NCBI GenBank assembly: GCA_021229015.1 | Contig: CM037782.1 | Location: 41,407,226 to 41,471,225 of the forward strand | Length of the DNA stretch: 64,000 nucleotides | Origin: Solen grandis | Taxonomy: Eukaryota; Mollusca; Bivalvia; Adapedonta; Solenidae | Direction: 5' to 3' | In this document: positions 1-12,500 of the stretch, in pieces | Layout of the letters: every line of letters begins with the position of its first letter | Position numbering within the stretch: the first letter of the stretch is position 1 | Notes under the pieces: model-generated | The model's database searches: none | Told to the model about the DNA's origin: nothing | The model's input: only the letters and a program-made list of their open reading frames with translations | Translations under genes and position numbers: made by a program

Positions 1-426
1 TATATACAGTATATAATTATTACGTAGGCACTTTAGGACAGCTGTATATAAGTCATGTACAATTTATCAGTACTGTGTAATTATAACTTCAATCTGAAAT
101 ATGTGACAAATGTTTGATATGGAGCTATGTGTACAGAGTAATTTCAAAAAATGAAACTTGAATTCACAGACAAGTTACGATATCAGTATTTTTAATGTGC
201 CTTTTCTTATTTAGAAAAAGGAAACGGCAAGCAAATCAACAAACTCAATATATATTGTTACTAAATGCAATACAAAACATACAAAACATAAGGTAAATGA
301 TTAAATGTATTTCTTAAGCAAGTATAGTTATACTTTGTTAATACTGCCATAATGTCAGCTTTCCACTACAGCATATTGGAAGCAGTTTAGCCATGGTGAA
401 CATTTAGTTCCCAATTATCAAGAATC

Positions 427-622
427 TAGCTAATCCAGCCATCATTAAATCGTGATAATCATCAGGTCCATCAAGTGTTTGTGAGAATTTTATAGTAAAT
501 GCAAGCCTTTGTAGACTTTGAGCAAAAGAGCCTTTAACTCCAAATCAATGGATGTTGCATCTGCAATGAAGACTTTTTAAGCATTTGAAGGACCATGATT
601 ATAATCTAATGATGGATTTCCT
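427..622. mobile_element. TTAA MITE, family 'GGTAATCC', degraded copy
   Basis: Related over its length to the copies at 12038 and 28723: it shares the atccatcattaaat start, the central 'atgcaag..ttt.tagactttgagc' block and the gatggat..ccttaa end. The left TIR has decayed, while the right end still abuts TTAA. Confidence 0.5.
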
Positions 623-1530
623 TAATATGGTAATATACATGAATGGATGAAAAAACATTTTTTGTTAGCCTAATTAGTAAGAAATAATTTTCTACAGGGT
701 CAAGCCAAAATATATATGAGATGCATCATTTATTATGGTGTACTGAACAAAAATAAAAAAACATGTCAACGTATTAAATAGTGTAAAAGGTATGTTTAAT
801 TTTCATTGATATTTAATTCAATTGCTCAGAATTTTAAAGCTGTTGCTTGTCTATAGTATATTCAATTAATATGAAAAAACAAGAACAAAACCATTTCATA
901 CTTAAATGTTGTTGCCTAACATCTGTTAGCATAATGTTATGTCAACATGGTTTTAATTCATAATTAAGAGCTAAAAATTGTACAGCATAAACGTCCAATT
1001 CTAAGAACACCACATGCTAGCAGTCCATTCTATATTTTGCTTCAAGTTTTCAAAGTCACTGTTATACAAGACAATAAAGAATTAAGGAAATGTGAAAATG
1101 CTTGAAATCAAAGATGAGTTGATGAAAGGTTTGGAAGGAAATGTTCTTTCTCGCATGATAATATTTCATTTCCAACACCACACATTGTATATTACTAGTA
1201 GATGACACTAGGTGGGTACCATTAGGTATTTGTGTGATAAAAAGAAATAGTTCTGAAACTATCATTTCTATAGCAATAAACTTCATCATGTTCCTGCCAG
1301 GGAAGTAAATGTTTATTATAAGTCAAGCATTAGATATTTTTAGGCCATACTGCTTACTGATGTGGTTAAATAGGAAAGAAATTTTGTGCTTTTAAGTAAA
1401 CCATTTATAGCTTCTAAATAACACAGGATAGGTGCCTGGATGAAAGAGTGGTAAAGCACTTCACTTTCATCAATGCATCCCTTTCGATTCTGATCACACA
1501 TGTGAGATGGTACGTGTCACTGTTCATACA

Positions 1531-1742
1531 CATGGTTTTCACTGCAAGTATCAGGCCGTAGACATGTGGCATGTGGCACCTAGTCACATTATCCTGATAC
1601 CAAGCAAACCAGTCCTGGAACTACCGTTATATGCTGAGCACCAAGCAAGAGAGCTATACCAACAACTGATATGTCACTGCTAGGGATCAAACCCACGACC
1701 TTCCCACTCCCTGAAGCAGATGCTCAAACCACTTAGCCACCA
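1531..1742 (-). mobile_element. tRNA-derived SINE, family 1, degraded
   Basis: Minus-oriented copy of the SINE seen best at 48049 and 63252. Shared blocks include acatgtggcatg, cacattatcctga, ccagtcctggaactacc and a degenerate B-box side (gggatcaaacccacgac). The tRNA-like head is at the right end. Confidence 0.6.
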
Positions 1743-2320
1743 ACAGAAAAAGGCGATAACAATCAATGGTAAGGCATAAATTGAAATGATCATACACCAT
1801 ATTATATAGTTTCAACAACATGATAAGATCTGTGTAATGAAGGGTCAAGCTGATTCACATTTACATGCTGTGCTTTATATCTCCACACAAATTGTATTTC
1901 TCAGGCCAGTTTTCAAAGAAGATCATTATTCATATGCCCAAGGTGAGCGTTTTTCTTTGAAACACTGATGACATCAATTTTAATTTTTTTAGATATATAA
2001 TAATTTTCAAATTAAAAGAATATTGGCGTTTTTCAAAGAATATTGGCGTTTTTCAATTTAAAGTGTATGACAGTTCTATTATTTAACTTGCATGTCTTAG
2101 ATAATTTTTTATTATGATTTAAAATAACTGATGTAATTAAGATCATAATGTGCTGATGTAAAAATTAAAAACTATATTCAGCCATTGTGAAATCAATAAA
2201 ACTGAAATGTAAGAAATAAAACTAAAATATCAACTAAACTAAATTAGCATATAAATTATAACAATCATTATATTAAAACCTTTTATATGACAAGTAACTG
2301 GTGTTGTATGCAACACATAA

Positions 2321-3081
2321 AGTCCCCTACCGGCTCCACCTTGACTCAATATGGTAATCAATCCCATTTTTTGCCATATTTTCACTATTTCCGTTACCAT
2401 AGCAACCACAATTTTAGTCGAAGAACAAAAATAAAATGACGTGCATAATCTACAAATGGCCATCTAGTCATATACCAAGTTTCATCAAGTTTGCTTGCTT
2501 AGTTATTGCGGGATCCCATTTTTTGCCATATTTTCACTATTTCCGTTACCATAGCAACCACAATTTTAGTTGAAGAACAAAAATAAAATGATGTGCATAA
2601 TCTACACATTGCCATCTAGTCATATAGCAAGTTTCATCAAGTTAGCTTGCTTAGTTATCGCGGGATCCCATTTTTTGCCATATTTTCACTATTTCCGTTA
2701 CCATAGCAACCACAATTTTAGTCGAAGAACAAAAATAAAATGATGTGCATAATCTACACATTCCCATCTAGTCATATAGCAAGTTTCATCAAGTTAGCTT
2801 GCTTAGTTATCGCGGGATCCCATTTTTGCCATATTTTCACTATTTCCGTTACCATAGCAACCACAATTTTAGTCGAAGAACAAAAATAAAATGACGTGCA
2901 TAATCTACACATTGCCATCTAGTCATATACCAAGTTTAATCAAGTTAGCTTGCTTAGTTATTAAGTTATCGCGGGATCCAGATTTGAGCGGACAGACGGA
3001 CGGACAGACGGACGGACGGACGGATGGACAGATGGAGGGCAAACCTATAGTCCCCTCCGGTGTGAACAACGGTAGGGGACT
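2321..3081. mobile_element. Non-autonomous element, TIRs plus internal 152-bp tandem repeats
   Basis: The ends are inverted copies of AGTCCCCTACCG (2321 and 3070-3081). The body is four to five copies of a ~152 bp unit; gggatcc recurs at 2510, 2662, 2814 and about 2972. A GGACAGAC/GGACGGAC microsatellite (2988-3035) sits at the right end. No coding capacity. The plan of TIR, tandem array and microsatellite resembles bivalve 'pearl'-type MITE-like elements (family name inferred). Confidence 0.65.
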
Positions 3082-3343
3082 AATAAATGGGCAGTCTTGA
3101 ATCACAATCACATGCCTACTAGCGTTACCAAAATATGAATGTATATCACTCAAGAATCAAACAATGCAGAAAAAGAGAAAAGAAATAATAACACAACTGT
3201 TATGCACAAAAACAATGAGAAAAATGGGAAAATGGGAAAAATGGAAATAAAAATGGGAATGAAGGTTATGAAACAGTCTAGCTAGACTCTAGAGGTAGCT
3301 GCTGTGGAAGCAAAGCTCTGTGACAAGCATGGAGCTACCTAAC

Positions 3344-3529
3344 CTGTAACAGTTCTTCTCTATACTTCCGCTTGGAGTCATTCTTTTCACGCTCCACCTC
3401 CATATAGCGCTTAAAATTTGGGTCATCATCAACGGAGACAGGTTTACTATGAGGTTTGAAGGGAGGTGATGGCTCTCGGCTGAATTTTTTGTCTTTTAAA
3501 TCTTTTCGGAATAAATCTTTGCTTTCCTT
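3344..3529 (-). CDS. CSPP1: CSPP1-like exon, last one in window
   Basis: 62 codons, phase 0 both ends; acceptor acgctaacag, donor GTTAGG. A basic start (KESKDLFRKDLKDKKFSR) is followed by a proline linker (EPSPPFKPHSKP), an acidic patch (VSVDDDPNFK), and the module RYMEVEREKNDSKRKYREEL at the donor. I find no further coding exon down to base 1, so the gene continues left of the window. Confidence 0.75.
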
Positions 3530-6500
3530 CTGTTAGCGTTAAAATAGGAAAACAGACAGTTTGGATTGAATTCTACAGCTAATAATGTTCTACAAAAGAA
3601 TAATCACAATAAAAAAAGCAGAATTTTTTAAGGCTTTGGCTCATTTTAATAAACTTCCACCTGGGAGGCAGTGCTGTACACAGATTTGAGGTGTTTCAAT
3701 ATCAAGGAATTGGTGTAAAACTATTGTACCTACTTCTTTATTCACTTGTAGTTAGCATAGTTTTGCACAAATTCAATGACATGGTTAAATTCAAGGCAAA
3801 TACAAAATAAAAATTGACAAGAAAACAACAACCCTACTGAAAACAATTTCACTCAATACTATGAATTCAATTCAATAATGCATTAATAGGATGACTTTGT
3901 CAAAAAAAAAGTGTGCAAGTACCATACTGTGTGGCATCAAATAACACCAATTATATACACTGCACAGTCTTAAAATCTAAACTTAACATATAGAACAATA
4001 CATGATTTATATCATGGAATTTAATTTAGTTGTTAAATTAAATAAGAGCTGTAAGAGGACAGCACGCTCAACTATTCAAAATGCTTGTTGGTAAATCAAA
4101 TGAAATCTTTTTAAAATCTTGCCCTTCACATACACTGTACATAATAATAGTCAAAAATGATAAACCGTGATAGCCTGATGCCCCTTAATATTTTTATGAA
4201 GCTTAAAATCAATCACATGCCTAGTTACTGAGACATAAGCATAATAACACTGTGCATGCAAAACTTTAACCAAAAATCCAAGCAAGAAAAGGGCCATAAT
4301 TTGCATAAAATTCAGTCCAAAAGTTATTCTTGATTTTCTGATGCCCCTGAAGACACTCCTTAACTTTCTAGTCAATTCCACGAGCAATTTCTGAGATATA
4401 AGCTGGATTGTAGCTTGAATGAAAAGATTTAACAAAATTCTAAGTTAAAAAGGGGTCATAATTTGTAACATATTCTAACCCCCCAAAAAATTTCAAATCA
4501 ATTGGATACTGAGATATTAGCATGAAAGTACCTTGCATGCAAAACTTTAACCAAAATTTCTAAGTTAAAAAGGGGCCATAATTTGTAACATATTCTATCC
4601 AGAGTTACCTACCATGAAAGCATGATGCCCCTAAACATATAAAAGATGTTTCAAATCAATCGCATGCCTGGATACTGAGATATAAGCATGAGAGTATCTT
4701 GTAAGCAAAACTTTAACCAAAATTTCTAAGTTAAAAAGGGGCTATAATTTGTGACATATTCTATCAAAAGTTATCTACCATGAAAGTATGATACCCCTAA
4801 ACATATTAAAGATGTTTAAAATCAATCCCATGCCTGGATACTGAGATATAAGCATGAGAGTATCTTGCATTCAAAACTTTAACCAAAATATATAAGTTAA
4901 AAAGGGGTCATAATTTGTAACATATTCTATCAAGAGTTACTACCATGAAAGATGATCCCCTAAACATATCAAAGATGTTTCAAATCAATTGCATACCTGG
5001 ATACTGAGATATTAGCATGAAAGTACCTTGCATGCAAAACTTTAACCAAAATTTCTAAGTTAAAAAGGGGCCATAATTTGTAACATATTCTATCCAGAGT
5101 TACCTACCATGAAAGCATGATGCCCCTAAACATATAAAAGATGTTTCAAATCAATCGCATGCCTGGATACTGAGATATAAGCATGAGAGTATCTTGTAAT
5201 CAAAACTTTAACCAAAATATATAAGTTAAAAAGGGGCATAATTTGTACATATTCTATCAAAAGTTATCTACCATGAAAGTATGATACCCCTAAACATATT
5301 AAAGATGTTTAAAATCAATCCCATGATATAAGCATGAGAGTATCTTGCATTCAAAACTTTAACCAAAATATATAAGTTAAAAAGGGGTCATAATTTGTAA
5401 CATATTCTATCAAGAGTTATCTACCATGAAAGTATGATACCCCTAAACATATTAAAGATATTTCAAATCAATCCCATGCCTGTTTACTGAGATATTAGCA
5501 TGAGAGTATCTTGCATGCAAAACTTTAACCAAAATAAACATATTCATAAATTTTCAAGTCAATATCATGAATAGTTATTGAGATACAAACTAGATAGTAG
5601 TAAATTCAGTCAAGGGTTACCTACCTTGGTTGTCTGATGCCCCTTAACATATTTATAAACTTTCAAGTCAATACCATAGATGGTTAATGAGATATAAGGT
5701 TGGTAACTTGCATGCAAAACTTTAACCAAAAGCTGCAACACAACGCTGATGCCAACGCCGACACCAGGGCGACTACAATAGCTCTCATATTCTTCGAATA
5801 GTCGAGCTAAAAAGACAACCCTCAACCATTCATTTCTTTGTTAAAATTCTTAATTTATCATTAGTTGTTAAGATATAACATAAGAATGAATCATAGGAAT
5901 ATATAAAGTATATAAGAAGCTCATAAAAAGTTAGTTATTCCCAAGCTGGTTTAACGTTAAGTCCAAAATGTCAAATAAGAAAATATCTTGACACCTTTGA
6001 CTGCCTAAAAAATTGTATTCTACTACCATAAATTATGAACATATCAATATCAAAACTTGAAATTGCTAATAAATTTTTTGTCAGCTTTCTTTTACTACAG
6101 CCTACCTGTCATCTTCAAAACAAATGTTTAACATAACAAATTCATTAGGATATTTAAAGGTGCATAACTTATTCTGGTGTTGCCTTAAATCAAAGCAAAG
6201 AAATAAAATTTCTAAGCAAAGAAATCAAATTTTATTCAATGTACATTGCTGAGATGAAGAAAGAAGTGCTTGACCAAAACAGCCTGAACACTGCGACTTT
6301 TATTTTGATGCTCAGAATTATTAACCTTTAATTCAGTATCATGTCTAAACAATTGATAGGAAGTCAAAGGTGCCCAGTCTCGGGAAAGAGGAACTCAGAA
6401 TAATGAGTGTTAAAAATAAGGGCTTCAATCTTAAACCCTCACCTCACGCATATAGAAATTAACATCTCTCGGAGACCCCACTAGAGGGCGCTCCTGCTCG

Positions 6501-9500
6501 CGGTAGTGAGTGTGTCGAGGGGATGTTTCAGCCGCCCGCTCCCATGCCTTGTGTTTAAGCTGTTCATTCTTTTGCTGGTTAAGCGGGAAGTGCAAACCAA
6601 AACCAGTTAGAGGTTAAAACACACTTACAAAGAATGATATAACAACAACATGTACCATGGTTAGAAAAAAAGATCACAAGAAAAAAGATAACAAGCTAAT
6701 ATTATTGAACACTGTATCATTCTAAATGACAACAGACGGCAACGAAATCAAACTCTCCTGTGTTTAAGAATATCATGCTATTCTATGGTCTAAATTCAAA
6801 ACCTTACACTGGTCAGCATAAATCAGAACCATATGATTATATCAAAACCCTATAGTATGCTATTTTTAACCACACTACTTAACCTATAAAAAAGTTTCAG
6901 TAGAACCTCTTTCAAATTTTAGGTACACTTTGTATTAAGTGTATAGCAATAGTACTGAAACAGTTTTACTGCAATAAAAACCACAGTATTTTGTTATTTC
7001 AATATATTTGTAGAAATAGCCATTTTCAAAGAAAAAATGAAAGTACATAATTCTATAACCTTCGATAGTTGAAAGTAAATAACCTCTTTTTTTCCCCATT
7101 TTTTGAACCTATCCTCCTATGATATTGACATCAATAACAAAAGAAAAAGAAATAAAAGTAACTTAATTAAGTCTATATTTAGGTATCCTCAGAAGTAAAG
7201 ATTCTTGGAAAAGGTCCACAATCTGATGTCTGTATCTACATCTAAAGTTCAGTAAAATTATATCTAATAGGTTTAAAATGTGAACATGAATATTCATGAG
7301 GTAAAAGACCTATCAATTTTAAGTCAATTGGGAAACAACTTCTCACAGTTATAGGGTTGGACCAGTTCTCAGCCCTAGAAAAGTCTTGAAGAACCCTTGC
7401 CGCCAACAGGGTTGGAAACCACAACCTTCTGATTCGTAGTCGGATAAAGGGTTTAGTAGTAAAAGGTTAACCAGTTATCATCACCCCATGCAATCAAGCC
7501 ATGCCCACCATAATCCCAGTGTCTACCTGATCTAGCATATCCTTGTACTCTTTCTTCTTCTGAGATGCCTGCTCCTTCACCTGTCTGTCGTATTGTCCTA
7601 TATCCAAACCACCAGGGGGCGTCACTGGTCGGCCACGCATGGCCCAGTAACGCTCCTCCTTAGACTTCTGTAAATATACAATGAAAACAAATGTCATGAT
7701 AACATTCTAAATATTCCACAAAAAAAATGTATACTAAAATCTTTGTTTTTCAATTAGTTACTTCTGTTTTAGTACCAAAGACAAATTTTCCCAACTTAAC
7801 TGATCCCATGATTAATGTCATTTGCTGGTTTAAGATCACAAGGATCTTGACATGTATCTTTTAAGAAAATGAAATTTTCCTCCAAATTAAAGATTCAAAC
7901 AGATTGGTGCATATTTGTTCCTTCATAATGACACATGTTTTGAGATGCAATAGTTCTTCAAGTGTCTGTTAATTATTTCCAATGAGTTAAATAATCATAT
8001 ATGTCAGTAATATATCTTAAGCCCTTTAATATAAATAAAGAAGTGTATATCATATCAAAAGTAGCAGAAAAAAAATAAACAAGAGTGTTCCTTCGAACAC
8101 ATGTGTCATCTCTGCTTACAGCAGGTGACACAAAAATCGTTTCATGGGTTAGAATGATAAAATTGTGATTGAAAACATAAATAATACAGTAGAAAACACA
8201 CATTTCCCAGTGTGCAACATTCAAAAAAAAAAAAAATACATGTTATAATATCAATATCATAAATTCTAAGGCTTGTGACAAAAGACATAAATCATTAACC
8301 CTTTATCTCATGAATATTTGTGTATGAATTTTATAACTTGGTTAACATTCATTCATTCATTTAAAACTTAACATGGTATATGAAGGAAAGGGTTTTTCCT
8401 TGCCATGAAGACTGTGTAGAATTTGAGCTGAGCAAACAGAGCAGACCCTGATTAGACAGCTACTGGAAGGAGCTGTCTGATCTGGGTTTATTCCATTTGG
8501 CATTGCATCAAAATGAATCAATATGAGATAAAGGGCTAAAATGAATCCTAGCTGCAGTATTCAGAAATATTTTACCTTTTTACACTCAGTAACAGTTTCA
8601 GTACATGTTATTTTAACTTTGCCAAATATAATTATGTATTGACAAATTCTTTTTCTCCAACATAACAGTTCATATCTTTTTGACTGCAGCTGCTAAAATC
8701 AACAATAAACAATGCAGCTATTTGGATCAAACAGAATAAATCAATATGAAAATGAGTTACTATATTAAAAGAAAAATTAGTTATACTTTGTATACTTATT
8801 TTATGAAATGAATATTAATTATACTATATAATGCAGATCAATTATAATATTTTAGGTTACTGCATTATATTGGACTGCCTTGCAATTATATGTATATGAA
8901 TATATGTATGTGTGTGCATATTAAAAACTTAAAAGATGTTGGGCCTATAACATGAATTGTATCAAAATGGCATTCACATAATAATGATTTACATAGTCAT
9001 AGGTCTCCTTTACCTTATACATATTCATGAGCAAATTTATGACTTAATGAATATTCATTTACTATTTTTTTATTTGCAATGCAGACTGTAGAATCTGAGC
9101 TGCAATATATATGAAATGCATAAACAGAGAAGACCTGATCAGCTGTCTGATCTGGGTCTGTTCTGTTTGTCAAGACCAAATAAGGTAAGGTATTAAGCTT
9201 TGATTTTGACCATTGAAGCATCCATAAGAGGGATTGAGTGGGTATTCTAAGAAAAGAAATAGAAGTTAACACAACAATGGGAAGATATTGAAAGCAGTAT
9301 TATCAGTTCATGGGAAGAATTTTGTGCTTAAAATCAATTTAAACATTTTAGAATGAATGTAATCTCTATAGATTGTTATAATTTATTTTATAGTATAAAT
9401 TAAAGTACTACTTCCTGTTAGGAAATGTGTGTATAAAAATGCTTCTAAAAATTAATACTTATTGCCAATCAATCAATACAGACGTATATTTATATTATCA

Positions 9501-12500
9501 GTATTAATAATCAAATTTTCTTTCTGTCCAGAAAATGGTGTATAAAAATATTAGCATTAAATGATACTTATACAAATATATTGTCAAAGAAAGTTATTAT
9601 CATTTGTAAAAAAAGGAGAAAGAATAAAAGTTGATCATACACAGCACACCTATCTATAAATGATCAAACCTTGTCATGTTCATGGTGAGATATAATCACA
9701 AGTCCTGCTCTGCTCCCACATGTCACTCTCTCTCCAAGTAACAACAAAACATAAGGGTGTCACGGTACAATACAGTTCGAGAGTATTGGCACAATACCAC
9801 TACACCGCGGACAGCAGAGACCGGGCATGTGTGCAGTGTCCCATAACATTGCAATGGGATCAGTTTCATGATAGATTCAATGTGTCTATACCTACCAGTG
9901 ATCAATGTTAGTATGGTATTGTTTTAAGGCAGTTGTTAGAGAAAGTATGTAAGTCATTTTGGGATTGATTATAAGGTGTTATGTTAGAAAGTTATGTTTA
10001 ATTTCAGTTTGAAGTTCAGTACGTTCACACAAATACAGTGGTCACTGACAACAAACAAGAAGTATTTGTTGGATAACATGTGTCATATGCTGAAAGAAGC
10101 ATGACGGAAAAAGTGTGACATACAACTGACAGACAGAGAAGGAATCCCCATCTATAACCTTTGCTTAAAGCAGGTGCCAAAAAAATACCCAATAAAAAAA
10201 TATTTAAACTGGTATAAGGAAACTTCTAAAATCGTTTTGATAATTTACATGTAATTCAAGAATAGTGATGTTTTCAAAATTGAGAAAAATCAAATCTAAA
10301 GATAAAAAAAAAATAGGCAACACATACACCAATGTAAAGAAAAAACAGAACTATCACTGAAAGTTATTTAATACCCCCACATACCACTTTGACTTAGAAA
10401 AAGGGCTATTATTAATTCAAAAGGATTGGCAGAGTTATCTGCATTTGTCTGCTGATTGGTCTACTCATGATAAATCATTATTCCAAGTGGGAAGGATTTA
10501 AAGACACTATTTTCCAAACTTCATGTTTTGTGAGTATAGGACGGACAGGATGGGACATGACAGGACATGACAAGAGTGATTCCTATATAGCCTCAACTAA
10601 CAGGAGTATAAAAGTATAAGAAATGGATGCATTCTCCTTTATAAGTAAACAGACATCCAGAGTATTTTTAAAAATTTTAATGGAAATTTCAGTTTAAAAA
10701 ATAAAAACACCTAGAGCCAAATATAATTTAAAACATTGTTCAAAAATATTTAAAATAATAAAAAAAAATGCTGACTTCTTTTGTTGAGATTTGTCAAAAC
10801 TAAAAGGGTTTATAGATTAAGGGTTAATACAAAATATATCTTAATTAAATTTTAAATATAAATGATGATAGCCAAAGTTTTCTTGTATATATCTTTAAAA
10901 TATGTTATAATGTTAAATTAATTTTTTTTCGGAAAGGGGGGGGGGTAATTAAAAATATTTGTTTTTACAATTCTTATCATTTCTCACTATATTTTACCCT
11001 TTCAAAAAGGTACATGCTCTATTCAGAATAAATTAAATCCCTTAAGTATATACATCATCAACCTGAAAAAAGAGAGGCCTAGAGGGACTACAGAATGGTG
11101 CACCAGTCTACTTCATGTGACTACAGTGAGAGTCATGTGACCAAGTTTACCTTCTCCATCAGCTGATTGTATTCCCGCCTTCTCTCCTCATTAAGAATTT
11201 TCCTGTTTTCCTCATAATTTAAGACGGGTTTAGGCTGGGCGGCTGCCGTATATTGGTATTTCCCCTTTATTATAATTTTTTAATTTTAGCCATAATTTTG
11301 TTGAATATACAACACAATGGCTGATTTCTGCCATATTGCATGCTGTGTTTACTGTGCAAAAAATTGATACACAACAATTTTGTAAACCACTATCTTTTTG
11401 GACAATGTGAAATCTCAACAAAAGGTTTTTACTTTTCATTTGGCACTCAAATAACACAAAACGAGATAAATCAATTTATCTTGTTTCACATGGGAGGGCC
11501 CCATACAAAAAGTTGAAATTTTGTGATGAGATCTTGCCCGCCGAGCATAACAATATGTATTTTTTTACTTTTTGCCACATCAACAAAATGGCAGGAAATC
11601 AGCAAAAATAAAAAGATGTATTTCTTAAGTGAGTTAAGAAATCTTCTTAATCTAGATGTTTACGAACAGAAACTGAGCATTAATTTCTAATTTTCAGTAG
11701 ATGACAAACACAAACAGTAAATCGACACGAACAATTCAGACAGTTCTCTTCAAGCGTTTATCATCAGTTTGTAGATTTGTTCAACTAACTGGTTAGATTT
11801 ACCTCCATTCAATGACACTATTGTTAAAAGAATGAAATAATGAAAACTGGCAGCAATTTGACACCTGCCTATCTATGTACCTAGATCTAAAGACAAATCA
11901 TTTCCTTTTCAAATCAAAGATAAAACAACATTACAAGCAAACAAGCTAATTATTGGACAACGCACTGTCACACACTGTCAATTGCTTGATATAGCACACA
12001 GAACAAACACAAACATGCAAGTACCTAGCAAATTTAAAGTAATCCATCCATCATTAAATTGTGATCATGGTCCGTCAAGTGATTGTTATAGTAAATGCAA
12101 GGGTTTATTAGACTTTGAGCTAAAGAACCTATAAATCCAAGTCAATGCATCTGCACTGAAGCCTTTTTTAAGCATTTGACAGACCATAATTACTGACGGA
12201 TGGATTACCTTAAATTAACACTCTAGTTACATGAATAATAAACATCAAATTCAGCTTTATGAGGAACTAGCCATAGATAAATAAATACAAGTCTGATTAA
12301 GGCCTCAGTCATAAATCCATACTGATTCTGATTATCATCAAGTTTAGACATAAATCTACTGTCCTGACCCCTCCAAATTTCATATACAAACTATTTTAAA
12401 TTTCAAGTAGAGACTTATAAACAGCGATTGGCAGCTTATTCTTTGCCCATTTCGACTTTATGAAGTCGTGCACCGCCAACAAGACTTCAACAAGACCAGG

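Larger units (their letters stand above)
1..3343 (-). other. Partial CSPP1-like intron
   Basis: No exon seen. It holds a degraded TTAA MITE (427-622), a SINE fragment (1531-1742) and a tandem-repeat element with TIRs (2321-3081). Confidence 0.5.
7668..11150 (-). other. CSPP1-like intron with several MITEs
   Basis: No further exon recognised. Contains short repeats at 8083-8145, 8299-8535, 9007-9200 and 10030-10165, plus a G10 run near 10936. Confidence 0.45.

Noticed and set aside
9720..9911. Overlapping ORFs on both strands
   Set aside because: Short, mirrored and without motif; neither fits the CSPP1-like exon pattern.
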